A stretch of 64,000 bases of DNA from Akkermansiaceae bacterium (lineage in GTDB: Bacteria > Verrucomicrobiota > Verrucomicrobiia > Verrucomicrobiales > Akkermansiaceae), in contig JANYEC010000033.1 in NCBI GenBank assembly GCA_025363295.1, positions 34,256-98,255 of the forward strand, in the 5' to 3' direction. Made by a program: the position numbers and the translations under genes. This document shows, in pieces, positions 10,735 through 19,326 of this stretch (position 1 is the stretch's first letter; each line of letters starts with the position of its first letter). Under the pieces are notes generated by a model. That model was not told the DNA's origin. It was given only the letters and a program-made list of their open reading frames with translations, and ran no database searches.

Positions 10735-12138
10735 ATGTCCCGCAAAACAAAAATCATCATTACCCTCGGCCCGGCAACCGAATCAGAAGAAATGATCGGC
10801 AAGCTCATCGATGAAGGAACCAACGTGTTCCGCCTCAACATGAGCCACGCGAAACATGAATGGGCGGCTGAAATGACCAAGCGTGTTCGCAGACAGTCAG
10901 AACTCAGAAATGCGCACATCGCCGTGCTTTTCGATCTAACTGGACCCTCGATTCGTACGGGAGATTTGGAGAAACCTTACACTCTAGCAGAAGGTGATAC
11001 TGTCGAGTTTCGCAAGGTCGGAGCGGACGCCACAGTACCACTTTCCACCACCGTCAACTACGATGGTCTCATGGGTGATGTCACCATCGGAAACACGCTC
11101 GTCGTGGACAACGGAGCGATGCTCATGCGTATCGACGTGGTGGAGGCAGACCGCATCCTCTGTTTTGTCAAAACTCCTGGGACGATGGGCTCCAGACGCC
11201 ACATCAATCTTCCCGGCGTCCGTCTGAATCTTCCCGCACTCACAGAAAAAGATCACAAGGACCTTTCCCTCGCCGTCGAGTGCAGAGCGGATTACATCGC
11301 CGGTTCATTCGTTAGAGACTCTGCTCATGTTAAAGAACTTCGCGCAGCCATGGTCGCGCTTGAAGGTGAGGCGCAAATCGTTGCCAAAGTGGAAGACCAA
11401 GAAGCCATTCGTAACATCGACGCCATTATCAACGAGGCCGATGTCATCATGGTCGCTCGCGGAGACCTTGGCACGGAAGTCGAGTTCGAGGAGCTCCCGA
11501 TCCTTCAGCGCCGCATCGTCAAGCGCTGCCACGAACTCGGGACTCGTGTCATCGTTGCGACCCAATTGCTCGAATCGATGATCACCAATCCAACGCCCAC
11601 TCGTGCCGAAGTGACCGACGTCATGAATGCTGCGTATGAAGAAGCGGACTGCCTCATGCTCTCGGGTGAAACCTCCGTGGGCCGCTATCCCGAGCGCTGT
11701 GTCGAGGCTCTGGTTAGAATTTCCTCCCGCATCGAACGCTCCGGCGGCCACGGCTTTGGCCAAAGTGCACTGCTTCGGGACGAGCGCCAGAAAACCGCCC
11801 GCGCTGCAGTGACTCTAGCAGACTCACTGCCGGATGCCCGGCTCGTCGTGCTCACCCGTCGTGGTGTTCTTGCGAACCACGTCGCCATGCTGCGCCCGCG
11901 CACGTCCGGCTTCTATGCCTTCACGCCTAAGGAAACTGTTTGCTGCAAACTTTCTCTAACGAGAGGAGTCCGAGCTTTCAAGTTATCCTTCGCCTCTAAC
12001 ATCGAAGAGACCATCAAGAAGGTCAGCGAGCTTCTGCTGAAAGAAGGCCTCGTCCGCCCCGGCACACCGTTGGTGATCGTTTCTGACATTCTATCAGATC
12101 ACTTCGCTGCAAATTCAATTTTGCTGCACCATGCCTGA
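10735..12138 (+). CDS. pyk: Pyruvate kinase
   Basis: A 467-residue glycolytic enzyme converting phosphoenolpyruvate and ADP to pyruvate and ATP. Visible motifs are KIIITLGPA, GTNVFRLNMSHA (substrate-binding Arg/Asn), VAKVEDQEAIRNIDAI (catalytic Lys), VMVARGDLGTEV (metal ligands) and VIVATQLLESMI...PTRAEVTDV. The usual MLESM has become LLESM. A B-domain lies at about residues 70-170 and a C-terminal domain after 340. It starts 38 bp after rng. A small GC hairpin (TAGGC/GCCTA) lies just after the stop. Confidence 0.94.
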   Translation: MSRKTKIIITLGPATESEEMIGKLIDEGTNVFRLNMSHAKHEWAAEMTKRVRRQSELRNAHIAVLFDLTGPSIRTGDLEKPYTLAEGDTVEFRKVGADATVPLSTTVNYDGLMGDVTIGNTLVVDNGAMLMRIDVVEADRILCFVKTPGTMGSRRHINLPGVRLNLPALTEKDHKDLSLAVECRADYIAGSFVRDSAHVKELRAAMVALEGEAQIVAKVEDQEAIRNIDAIINEADVIMVARGDLGTEVEFEELPILQRRIVKRCHELGTRVIVATQLLESMITNPTPTRAEVTDVMNAAYEEADCLMLSGETSVGRYPERCVEALVRISSRIERSGGHGFGQSALLRDERQKTARAAVTLADSLPDARLVVLTRRGVLANHVAMLRPRTSGFYAFTPKETVCCKLSLTRGVRAFKLSFASNIEETIKKVSELLLKEGLVRPGTPLVIVSDILSDHFAANSILLHHA

Positions 12139-12171
12139 ATGGATTAGGCCCGCCTAGGACCTATAAAATTT

Positions 12172-13011
12172 ATGAACTTAATTCACGGCGATTGTCTGCA
12201 AGTCCTCCCCACGCTGCCGGATAGTTCATGCGATCTGGTAGTCACTTCTCCGCCCTACAATCTTGGGATTGCTTACAAGAGTTTCAAAGACACGGCTCCG
12301 CGTGAAGAATTTCTCACGTGGTGCCGGGAGTGGGCGGCCGAGCTTAGGCGCGTGATGGCGGAAGACGGTTCATTTTTTCTCAATGTAGGCGCTGCTCCGG
12401 CGAATCCCCTGATGCCCCATCAACTGATCCTTGCTCTAACCGATGGCGATGATCCTTTGTTCGTGCTTCAGAACACGTTCCACTGGATCAAGTCGATCAC
12501 GATCGAAACCCGTGCGAATGAGCAAATCAGCGCGGGACATTTTAAACCTATCAATTCCCAGCGGTTCGTGAATGACTGCCATGAGTATATATTTCATCTA
12601 ACGAAAAACGGCAATGTAACGCTCGACCGTCGCGCGGCGGGAGTGCCCTATGTTCATAAGTCAAACATCGCGCGTTGGGGTCACACTGGCGGCACCGATC
12701 TCCGCTGCCGAGGAAACAATTGGTTCATTCCTTACGAAACCATCAATTCCCGCGACAAGGATCGGCCTCATCCTGCTACCTTTCCGGTGGCCTTGGTAGA
12801 ACAGTGCGTGCGACTTCACGGAAAGGGCCCGGCGACGCGGTTAATAGATCCGTTTCTTGGGATCGGGACATCCGCCATCGCGGCAAACCGGCAAAAACTC
12901 GCGCACTTCACCGGTATCGAAATGGATGCGCACTATCTTGCCACGGCGCGGGAGCGGATCGAGGAGGAGCTTGGCGGGTTGTTTCAAGAACTGCCGTTTG
13001 GTAATGAATAA
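12172..13011 (+). CDS. Beta-class site-specific DNA methyltransferase, apparently solitary
   Basis: A 279-residue amino-methyltransferase. The catalytic motif IV TSPPYN is near the N terminus (about residues 25-30, preceded by MNLIHGDCLQVLPTLP) and the SAM-binding motif I DPFLGIGTS is near the C terminus (about 224-232). This order defines the beta class. SPPY at the active site is more common in N4-cytosine enzymes, while DPPY is usual for N6-adenine ones, so N4-cytosine is a mild preference. A HWIKSITIE segment gives the usual target-region neighbourhood. No restriction enzyme is adjacent (pyk upstream, a pilT-like gene downstream). The recognition site cannot be read from the protein. Confidence 0.88.
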   Translation: MNLIHGDCLQVLPTLPDSSCDLVVTSPPYNLGIAYKSFKDTAPREEFLTWCREWAAELRRVMAEDGSFFLNVGAAPANPLMPHQLILALTDGDDPLFVLQNTFHWIKSITIETRANEQISAGHFKPINSQRFVNDCHEYIFHLTKNGNVTLDRRAAGVPYVHKSNIARWGHTGGTDLRCRGNNWFIPYETINSRDKDRPHPATFPVALVEQCVRLHGKGPATRLIDPFLGIGTSAIAANRQKLAHFTGIEMDAHYLATARERIEEELGGLFQELPFGNE

Positions 13012-13093
13012 GCCCGCGCTGCACGTTTTCACTTCTACCCCGGAATCGAATCACTAGGGTGTGGGGATCTCACATTCGATCACTTGATCATCC

Positions 13094-14146
13094 ATGGACT
13101 CTGCCCTTCACCAACTTATCCGCGATGCCTTTGCAGACGAAGCGACCGATGTATTCCTCGTCGAGAACGAACCGCCGCGCATCCGCCGCGAAGGTGATGT
13201 AGTGATCCTCCATCCCGGCCCGATTCCGCGTGCGGGACTCGAGGAGTTTTGGAAATCCTGCGGGGTCGATCATACGGCACTGTTGGAAGCCGACGTTTCC
13301 TGGCAACTTCCTAACGGCGGGCGACTGCGGGTAAATCTCTATCACACGCTCGGCCGCCTAGCAGCGGTGCTGCGGCCGATCCGTAAAACGATCCCGCCTC
13401 TAGCAGAACTCGGATTACCAGGCCCGCTATTGGAGTCATGGATGCAGCGGCGTTACGGCCTGATTCTCATCACCGGCCCCACAGGATCTGGGAAATCCAC
13501 GACGGTGGCTTCGTGTCTGGATTGGATCAATCAACATTTGGCACGTCACATCGTGACGTTAGAAGATCCGATTGAGTTTCTGTTTGAGAATGACCGTTCG
13601 TTATTTTCCCAAAGGGAGATCCGCTTGGATTCCCCGAGTTTTTCGACAGGTCTGCGCGCCGCCCTGCGCCAAAGCCCAGATATTCTTTTTCTGGGAGAAA
13701 TTCGCGATCCGGAAACCGCGATTACCGCGCTGCATGCGGCAGAGACCGGGCACCTCGTTATTTCCACCCTTCATAGTAGCAGTGTTGTCGAGACGCTGGA
13801 CCGCTTTTCGCATTTGCTTAGCTCGGAAACCGCAGGGGCCTTGAATTTGTTAGCTTCACAGTTGGTCGGAATCATTTCCCAACAACTGCTTCCGAGAAAA
13901 GGAGGCGGTCTGTTCCCGGCGTTAGAGTATCTTCAAAACGAGGCAGCGACTCGACGTTGGATACTTGAAAACCGACTAACGGATCTTCAAGATCATTTGA
14001 ACAAGGGCGATGGTATCACCAATTGTTCACTTTTAGATTATCTGGTCGCGTCCGTTCAGCAGGGATATTTAGAACAGGAAATCGCCCGAGCCGCATGTGC
14101 CCGCCCGCAGGATTTTGATCGCGCCATGCGTGGAATTTCAGGATAA
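13094..14146 (+). CDS. PilT-type secretion/retraction ATPase, copy 1
   Basis: A 350-residue GspE/PilT-family ATPase: N-terminal PAS-like domain (residues 1-110), Walker A GPTGSGKST, Asp box VTLEDPIEF, intact Walker B LFLGEIRDPETA, and His box HAAETGHLVISTLHSS. PilT-like proteins power type IV pilus retraction. The canonical C-terminal AIRNLIRE motif is absent or degraded, which separates this copy from typical PilT and makes it PilU-like or lineage-specific. It is followed after 12 bp by a second PilT gene, so the two form an operon. Confidence 0.87.
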   Translation: MDSALHQLIRDAFADEATDVFLVENEPPRIRREGDVVILHPGPIPRAGLEEFWKSCGVDHTALLEADVSWQLPNGGRLRVNLYHTLGRLAAVLRPIRKTIPPLAELGLPGPLLESWMQRRYGLILITGPTGSGKSTTVASCLDWINQHLARHIVTLEDPIEFLFENDRSLFSQREIRLDSPSFSTGLRAALRQSPDILFLGEIRDPETAITALHAAETGHLVISTLHSSSVVETLDRFSHLLSSETAGALNLLASQLVGIISQQLLPRKGGGLFPALEYLQNEAATRRWILENRLTDLQDHLNKGDGITNCSLLDYLVASVQQGYLEQEIARAACARPQDFDRAMRGISG

Positions 14147-14158
14147 TTCATTCAAGCC

Positions 14159-15247
14159 ATGGCCCGAGAAATCACCGAATACCTCAGAGAAACCATCGCC
14201 CGCGGTGGGTCGGATCTGCACCTCAGCGCATGGGCGCCGGCCTGCGCCCGGGTGAACGGATCGATTGTTCCATTTGATCAAGAGGTATTAGACCCGACGA
14301 CTGTCCGCAACCTTATCCTCGACACGCTCAGTGAAGCACAACGGGCAACACTGGAGCAAGAGTGGGAGTTAGACTACGCACTGCAAGTCGAAGGCGTGGG
14401 CCGTTTCCGCGGTAATGTCCACATGGCACGCGGCCAAGCAGAGGCTGCATTTCGTTTCATTAGCCAAGAAATTCCCGATCTCGATACGCTCGGGCATCAC
14501 TCGGTGGTGCAGGAATTTTGTAATCTTCGCAGCGGACTTGTGCTGGTCACGGGGATCACTGGCTCAGGTAAGTCCACCACTCTGGCTTCGATGGTGCGCC
14601 GGATTTCAGACACACGAAATGGAGTGATCATCACTTTAGAAGATCCGATCGAATATGTATTTCAACATAGTTCCTGCCTCATCAAACAACGCGAGGTAGG
14701 AAATGATACTAAAGATTTTCCGCGGGCCTTGCGACAAGCATTACGCCAAGATCCCGACGTGATCGTTGTCTCAGGGTTACGGGATCTCGATACGATCCGC
14801 ATCGCTCTAACGGCTTCGGAGACCGGGCATCTGGTCCTCGCCACGCTTCACACGGCAGATGCGCCTCAAACGATTGACCGGCTTGTGGATGTGTTTCCCG
14901 CAGACCAGCAGCCACAGATCATCACTCAACTTTCCAGTGCACTCGAAGGTATTATTTGCCAGCGATTGATCCCCCGTGCTGACGGACAGGGGCGGGTGCT
15001 CGCGTCGGAAATTTTACGCCCTAACCATGCGGTGCGAAACTGCATCCGTGATCGCAAGCTCGAACAAATCGTGGGGCTGATGGAAATTGGTTACAAGGAA
15101 GGTAATCGGACTATCGACCAAAGTATCACCACGCTTTTCGATGCGAACATCATCACCCGCGAGGACGCACTGTTCAATTGCCGCGAACGCAAAATTTTCG
15201 AAGCTCCGCCAAAAGAGCCTCGCAAACCAAAATCAATCTGGACCTGA
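14159..15247 (+). CDS. pilT: PilT-type ATPase, copy 2, with substituted Walker B glutamate
   Basis: A 362-residue PilT-like ATPase. The N terminus has SDLHLSAWAPACARVNG. Walker A is GITGSGKST, the Asp box ITLEDPIEYVF is intact, the His box is TASETGHLVLATLHTADA, and the C-terminal AVRNCIRDRKLEQI matches the PilT AIRNLIRE signature. The Walker B block, normally VGEMRDLETI, reads VSGLRDLDTI here (residues 204-213), so the catalytic glutamate is replaced by glycine at about position 206. All other motifs look sound, so this may be a hydrolysis-impaired subunit paired with copy 1. Type IV pilus retraction is the family role. Confidence 0.85.
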   Translation: MAREITEYLRETIARGGSDLHLSAWAPACARVNGSIVPFDQEVLDPTTVRNLILDTLSEAQRATLEQEWELDYALQVEGVGRFRGNVHMARGQAEAAFRFISQEIPDLDTLGHHSVVQEFCNLRSGLVLVTGITGSGKSTTLASMVRRISDTRNGVIITLEDPIEYVFQHSSCLIKQREVGNDTKDFPRALRQALRQDPDVIVVSGLRDLDTIRIALTASETGHLVLATLHTADAPQTIDRLVDVFPADQQPQIITQLSSALEGIICQRLIPRADGQGRVLASEILRPNHAVRNCIRDRKLEQIVGLMEIGYKEGNRTIDQSITTLFDANIITREDALFNCRERKIFEAPPKEPRKPKSIWT

Positions 15248-15253
15248 TCTATC

Positions 15254-15949
15254 ATGGAAGCCCCAAGCCCGCGCTATATTCTCACTCGTGCCGTTTTCTT
15301 TATCGCTCTGCTTATCGCGGTGCTTTACGGCATGAGCTTTTTCAAAAGAATTCAGCGCCAATCCGCGATTGTTGCGGAGTTAAAATCGTTCACCAGTGAC
15401 AGCTCATTTTTTCAACAGTTTTACCCAGCGGACGCACAGAAATCACTGGTTCAAGCAATCGGATTGATCGCCGAGGCAAACGAACTCGGCCTCCCGCCGG
15501 ACCGAGCGATCGATGGCGGACTGGGCATCGAGCGCAAGTATTTCACGATAGACGAAGACCACAAGGATCCTCCTGTCCGCGACAAAATCATCCGTAACAA
15601 CCTGAGGAGCAACTATGAGAATTTCAAAAAACTCGGTTACACTGCGGACTTTCATACCCTGCAGGGCATGAAAAATGGCGAGCTGCCAGCGATTCCTAAC
15701 GGCCCTCAAGCCGGTCACAAACCTGAGATTGGAACGATCATCGACCCGGCGCTTTCTCCCGGGATGGAAAGGGTCATCGCAAATCTGGAACTTCGCCCGA
15801 TCCGCACAGAAAAAGTCCAACCATCCGACTTAGAACTCGCAGCGGCCAAGCAACTCGCCTGTGACCTCTCCGATGCCAAAATCATCGAAGAATCTGCCCG
15901 CGACCGGATTCTCGGCAAGCTCTCTTCCGACGCCAAGCTCATCAAGTGA
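15254..15949 (+). CDS. Membrane-anchored protein of unknown function in the pilT operon
   Basis: A 231-residue protein starting 6 bp after the second pilT gene. It has one N-terminal membrane helix (about residues 9-27, ILTRAVFFIALLIAVLYGM) and a hydrophilic remainder predicted to lie outside the cytoplasmic membrane. No cysteine pairs, repeats or catalytic motifs stand out. Tight spacing suggests cotranscription with the two PilT-like ATPases, so a role at the pilus base or in motility is possible but unproven. I do not recognise the family. Confidence 0.65.
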   Translation: MEAPSPRYILTRAVFFIALLIAVLYGMSFFKRIQRQSAIVAELKSFTSDSSFFQQFYPADAQKSLVQAIGLIAEANELGLPPDRAIDGGLGIERKYFTIDEDHKDPPVRDKIIRNNLRSNYENFKKLGYTADFHTLQGMKNGELPAIPNGPQAGHKPEIGTIIDPALSPGMERVIANLELRPIRTEKVQPSDLELAAAKQLACDLSDAKIIEESARDRILGKLSSDAKLIK

Positions 15950-15985
15950 AGCGGAGTTTATTTCGCTAACATTAAATCAGATCGA

Positions 15986-16396
15986 ATGGAAAACCCCATT
16001 TCATCGGAAAAGAACGGAGCGCTCGAGCAACGGATGATCGCGCTCGGAATCACCGAAGCAAGTTGTCTAGAGAAATTCGTCCGCGGTTCCGGTGCGGGAG
16101 GTCAGAAAATCAACAAGACTTCTAACTGTGTGTTTCTCAAGCATCTGCCGACGGGAGTGTGTATCAAATGTCAGATGGACCGCTCGCGTGAGATGAACCG
16201 CTACCTTGCGAGAAAGGAATTGTGCGATCAGATCGAAGCGATCCGCGATGGCAAGGCAACCGCTAAAACCCAAGCAATCGAAAAGATGCGGCGTCAAAAG
16301 CGACCTCGTTCGCAGCGCTCCAAACAACGTTCCGTAGTGGACAAGCGCATTACTTCGCAAAAGAAATCCATGCGCCGCCCGCCATCGAGCGACTGA
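15986..16396 (+). CDS. Class I release-factor-like protein (GGQ domain only)
   Basis: A 136-residue protein with the peptidyl-tRNA hydrolysis motif GSGAGGQKINKTSN (GGQ at about residues 37-39) and a lysine/arginine-rich C-terminal tail (RRQKRPRSQRSKQR). It lacks the codon-recognition domains of RF1 and RF2. This layout matches ribosome-rescue factors of the ArfB or C12orf65/mtRF-R type, which release peptides from stalled ribosomes or split-off large subunits, with the basic tail entering the mRNA channel or binding rRNA. The gene ends 6 bp before the convergent msrA gene. Confidence 0.85.
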   Translation: MENPISSEKNGALEQRMIALGITEASCLEKFVRGSGAGGQKINKTSNCVFLKHLPTGVCIKCQMDRSREMNRYLARKELCDQIEAIRDGKATAKTQAIEKMRRQKRPRSQRSKQRSVVDKRITSQKKSMRRPPSSD

Positions 16397-16402
16397 TAGA
16401 AA

Positions 16403-17038
16403 TCAATGATCCAGCTTTAGTTTTTTGAGTTTCGGCTCAATGACGAAGCGGCAATACGGATTCTTTGATTTGTTCTCGTTATAATAGTTCTGATGGTAGT
16501 TTTCAGCCGGATAGAATTCCGAGGCTTTCGTGATGGTTGTCACGATTGGATCTTTGAAGTTCTCCTTCGCAGCGGCTTTGGAAGCTTCCGCAGTCTTTTT
16601 CTGCTCGTCCGAGTAGTAAAAAATCACCGAGCGATATTGATCCCCCACATCATTCCCTTGGCGATTAAGTGTCGTGGGATCGTGAAGGTTCCAGAACCAA
16701 CTGAGAACTTTTTCATAGGAAACTTTCTTGGGATCAAAAACGACGTGCACCACTTCCGCATGACCGGTCGAGCCGCTGCAGATATCATCATAGCTTGGAT
16801 TTTTCACCGAGCCGCCCATGTAGCCGGATGTCGCCGAGTAAACGCCCGGAATCTGACGGTAAGCAGCTTCGATGCACCAGAAGCACCCGGCCCCGAAAGT
16901 GGCGACTTCCGCGCCGGCGGGAACTTCGGGCATTTTGGCGGCTACTTTGGCATCAGGGGACATGGTGATTTTCTGTGGTTCGCAGGACGCGAGGGTGGGA
17001 AGAAGTAACAACAGTGAAAGTAAATTTCGGCGAGTCAT
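16403..17038 (-). CDS. msrA: Peptide methionine sulfoxide reductase A, probable lipoprotein
   Basis: A 211-residue MsrA with the active-site motif GAGCFWCIEA (catalytic Cys at about residue 52), GYMGGSVKNPSY, STGHAEVV and GDQYRSVIFY. It reduces methionine-S-sulfoxide in oxidised proteins. The ATG at 17038 gives a lipoprotein signal, MTRRNLLSLLLLLPTLASC, with a lipobox LASC and the lipidated Cys at 19. An upstream ATG at 17062 would spoil this signal, so I prefer the later start. The protein is therefore probably anchored outside the cytoplasm. Confidence 0.92.
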   Translation of the reverse strand: MTRRNLLSLLLLLPTLASCEPQKITMSPDAKVAAKMPEVPAGAEVATFGAGCFWCIEAAYRQIPGVYSATSGYMGGSVKNPSYDDICSGSTGHAEVVHVVFDPKKVSYEKVLSWFWNLHDPTTLNRQGNDVGDQYRSVIFYYSDEQKKTAEASKAAAKENFKDPIVTTITKASEFYPAENYHQNYYNENKSKNPYCRFVIEPKLKKLKLDH

Positions 17039-17083
17039 AATCGTAGGATACACCGAATCCATTTTTGTTCCCGAAAAGTTTTA

Positions 17084-17983
17084 TCACCACTCAATTCCTA
17101 CGCCTTCGCCCGGGATGAGGACCTGTTCGCTGATGCCGAGACGTTCCGCTTCTATCAGGAGCCTTTCCACCGGCTCGTCGTGAGGTTCATTACCTAACGG
17201 GAAAGTTCCGTAGTGCATCGGGATGAGAAGTTTCGCGCCCAGATCGATAAAGGCACGCACGGCTTCCTCGGGATTCATGTGCACATCACGGCCACTAGGC
17301 GACTCGTAAGCGCCGATCGGCATGAGTGCGATGTCGATTTCGTAGCGTTTCCCAATCTCCTCAAAGCCATCAAAATACGCGCTGTCACCACAGTGAAAAA
17401 CGCTTTTCCCTCCCGCCCGCACAATGTAACCGCCGAAATCGCGGTGGGTATCGTGAATGAAGCGAGCACCCCAGTGATGGGATGGCGTATGGATAATTTC
17501 AAGTTCTTCAAACTTCAGCTGATCCCAAATGCGCATTTCGAAAGTGGCGGAAAATCCTAAGCGTTTCACAAGGGAGCCGCTTCCGCAGGGGACGATAATG
17601 CCTTCGCGGGCTTGCAGGATTTTCAAACTCGGTTTGTGAAGGTGATCGAAATGGGCGTGAGTCACTAAAACGAGATCCACTTCCGGCACCCCTTTTAAAT
17701 CCAATCCGGGTTGGCGCTGGCGTTTCACTGGGCCATGCCATTTCGCCCAATTGGGATCCACGATTACGGAATGCCCAGCGAATTGCAGGAAAAATGAAGC
17801 GTGGCCGATCCACGTCACTCTAACTTTTCCGTCGTCGGGCGGGTCAAGCACTGGCTCAAGCACGTCCCCATCGGCCCGCCGGAACATGCCCGGAACGATC
17901 CGGTGGCGAAGAAACTGAAGATTCCGACGCGGCCAGCCTTTTTGCGGAAGCAGTCCCGAGTTCCGAGAGGGATTCGAGCTCAT
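17084..17983 (-). CDS. MBL-fold metallo-hydrolase, UlaG/NAPE-PLD-like
   Basis: A 299-residue metallo-beta-lactamase-fold hydrolase with VTWIGHASFFLQFAG, DPNW, the zinc motif THAHFDHL, HTPSHHWG and HCGDSAYFDGF. The long N-terminal part and the WxGHAS...DP pattern resemble the N-acyl-phosphatidylethanolamine phospholipase D branch (lipid hydrolases) or UlaG-type lactonases. The substrate is not decidable here. The ATG at 17983 is used; a GTG at 18007 would add eight residues. It lies 45 bp upstream of msrA and may be cotranscribed with it. Confidence 0.85.
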   Translation of the reverse strand: MSSNPSRNSGLLPQKGWPRRNLQFLRHRIVPGMFRRADGDVLEPVLDPPDDGKVRVTWIGHASFFLQFAGHSVIVDPNWAKWHGPVKRQRQPGLDLKGVPEVDLVLVTHAHFDHLHKPSLKILQAREGIIVPCGSGSLVKRLGFSATFEMRIWDQLKFEELEIIHTPSHHWGARFIHDTHRDFGGYIVRAGGKSVFHCGDSAYFDGFEEIGKRYEIDIALMPIGAYESPSGRDVHMNPEEAVRAFIDLGAKLLIPMHYGTFPLGNEPHDEPVERLLIEAERLGISEQVLIPGEGVGIEW

Positions 17984-18058
17984 CGGTATTTTCCCATTCT
18001 CTTCCACGTGCCACGATTACTACGCCAGTCCATTCAATCTTGCATCGAAAATTCCCAC

Positions 18059-18835
18059 TTACTTTGAGTAGGCTGCGGCGATTTTCCCAGCCCAATTCAT
18101 GGCGCGTTCCCCGAACCCTCGCTCATCACCCGCATAGAGAATTCCCCGGGAAACATTAATCACATCAGGTGCCGTCCGGGCGGCAGCGGCAAGCGCTGCG
18201 AGATCGCCGCCCTGCGCGCCAAGGCCAGGAACGAGAAGTGGCGCGTCCGGCATTTTGTCGAGCACGTCCGCTGCATTTGTTAGGCCGACGACATACCCCA
18301 CATCCGTGGCCCGTCCTTCCGACTTCGCCCGCTCACCCAGCGCCGTCACTAATTCAAAAACCGAGCGACCATCCGCAAGTTTCTGCCGCTGGAAATCGGC
18401 CGAACCAGCATTCGAAGTAACAGCTAACAGATAGATCCCCTTCCCTTCCCAATCCAGGAAAGGCTCGATTGAATCATAGCCGAGAAAAGGATTGAGGGTG
18501 ACGGCGTCCACATTCCAGCCGCCGAAATACCCTTGCGCGTAATATTTCTGCGTCTCGCCGATGTCACTGCGTTTCGCATCGAGAATGACCGGCACGTCCT
18601 CCGGAATTGCGGCGAGCAGACTCTCTAGCAGGCGGATACCCTCGATGCCCATCGCCTCGAAGTAGGCCATGTTCGGCTTGAACGCGGCGGCCCAGACCGC
18701 AGTCTCCTCGATGACTTCGGTGAGGAAATTTCTCGCAAAATCCGCGCCGCCGTCGCCGGGCCGAGGGTCAAGTCCGACACAAAGGCGCGACCCTGTTTTT
18801 TCAATGCGTTTCTGGAGGCGTTCCGCGTAACTCAT
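18059..18835 (-). CDS. pyrF: Orotidine 5'-phosphate decarboxylase (PyrF, subfamily 2)
   Basis: A 258-residue OMP decarboxylase, the last step of UMP synthesis. It has LCVGLDPRPG, FKPNMAYFEAMG and the catalytic DAKRSDIGET loop, with VPGLGAQGGDL as the phosphate-binding region. The length and the AKRSDI form fit the longer subfamily 2 found in mycobacteria and several other phyla rather than the E. coli type. It is the last gene of the minus-strand nuoF-doxX-pyrF run (31 bp after the DoxX-like gene). Confidence 0.93.
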   Translation of the reverse strand: MSYAERLQKRIEKTGSRLCVGLDPRPGDGGADFARNFLTEVIEETAVWAAAFKPNMAYFEAMGIEGIRLLESLLAAIPEDVPVILDAKRSDIGETQKYYAQGYFGGWNVDAVTLNPFLGYDSIEPFLDWEGKGIYLLAVTSNAGSADFQRQKLADGRSVFELVTALGERAKSEGRATDVGYVVGLTNAADVLDKMPDAPLLVPGLGAQGGDLAALAAAARTAPDVINVSRGILYAGDERGFGERAMNWAGKIAAAYSK

Positions 18836-18866
18836 GTGGGGAGGTTGGAGACTCTTCGCCCACAGT

Positions 18867-19316
18867 TCAACCCTTTAGGGTGTCTTCGGAAGCATGTGAC
18901 TCCCTGCACCACAGCCAGCCGAGTAGGACGAAATAACCGGTAAATTCAGCCACCTTGTTCCAGTATTGAATCGGAGCATCACCGCCATGACAGCCGCAGG
19001 AAATTTCGAGTTTGTGATACCAAGCCCAGCCGATGGAAACGGAAAAAACGACGACCAGTCCGGCTGTTGTTAGGATCGCGCCCTTGCGAAGAATTCCGAG
19101 CATCAGGCATAGGCCTGCAAGGCATTCGAGCCACGGCACCGAGTAGGCGGCGAGCATATCTAACGGCGGCTTCACGAGGTGATAGTTTGCCACATCGCGG
19201 GTGAAGCGGTCCAGGCCCGTGCCGAAAATTTTCAGGCCTCCGCTGTACAGAAACCATGAGCCTAGCAGCACGCGGGCGATCAATGCGACCACCTGGGATT
19301 TGCTCTGCGGTTTCAT
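18867..19316 (-). CDS. DoxX/MauE-like four-helix membrane protein
   Basis: A 149-residue integral membrane protein with four hydrophobic helices, starting LIARVLLGSWFLYSGGLKIF (typical DoxX N terminus) and with a cysteine-rich periplasmic motif SCGCHGG (about residues 106-112). The combination matches MauE/DoxX-family quinone- or disulfide-linked membrane proteins. The two cysteines suggest thiol-redox chemistry, by analogy with MauE. It starts 10 bp after nuoF, so it is probably cotranscribed, but a functional link to Complex I is not shown. Confidence 0.75.
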   Translation of the reverse strand: MKPQSKSQVVALIARVLLGSWFLYSGGLKIFGTGLDRFTRDVANYHLVKPPLDMLAAYSVPWLECLAGLCLMLGILRKGAILTTAGLVVVFSVSIGWAWYHKLEISCGCHGGDAPIQYWNKVAEFTGYFVLLGWLWCRESHASEDTLKG

Positions 19317-19326
19317 GCGTGAGTGA

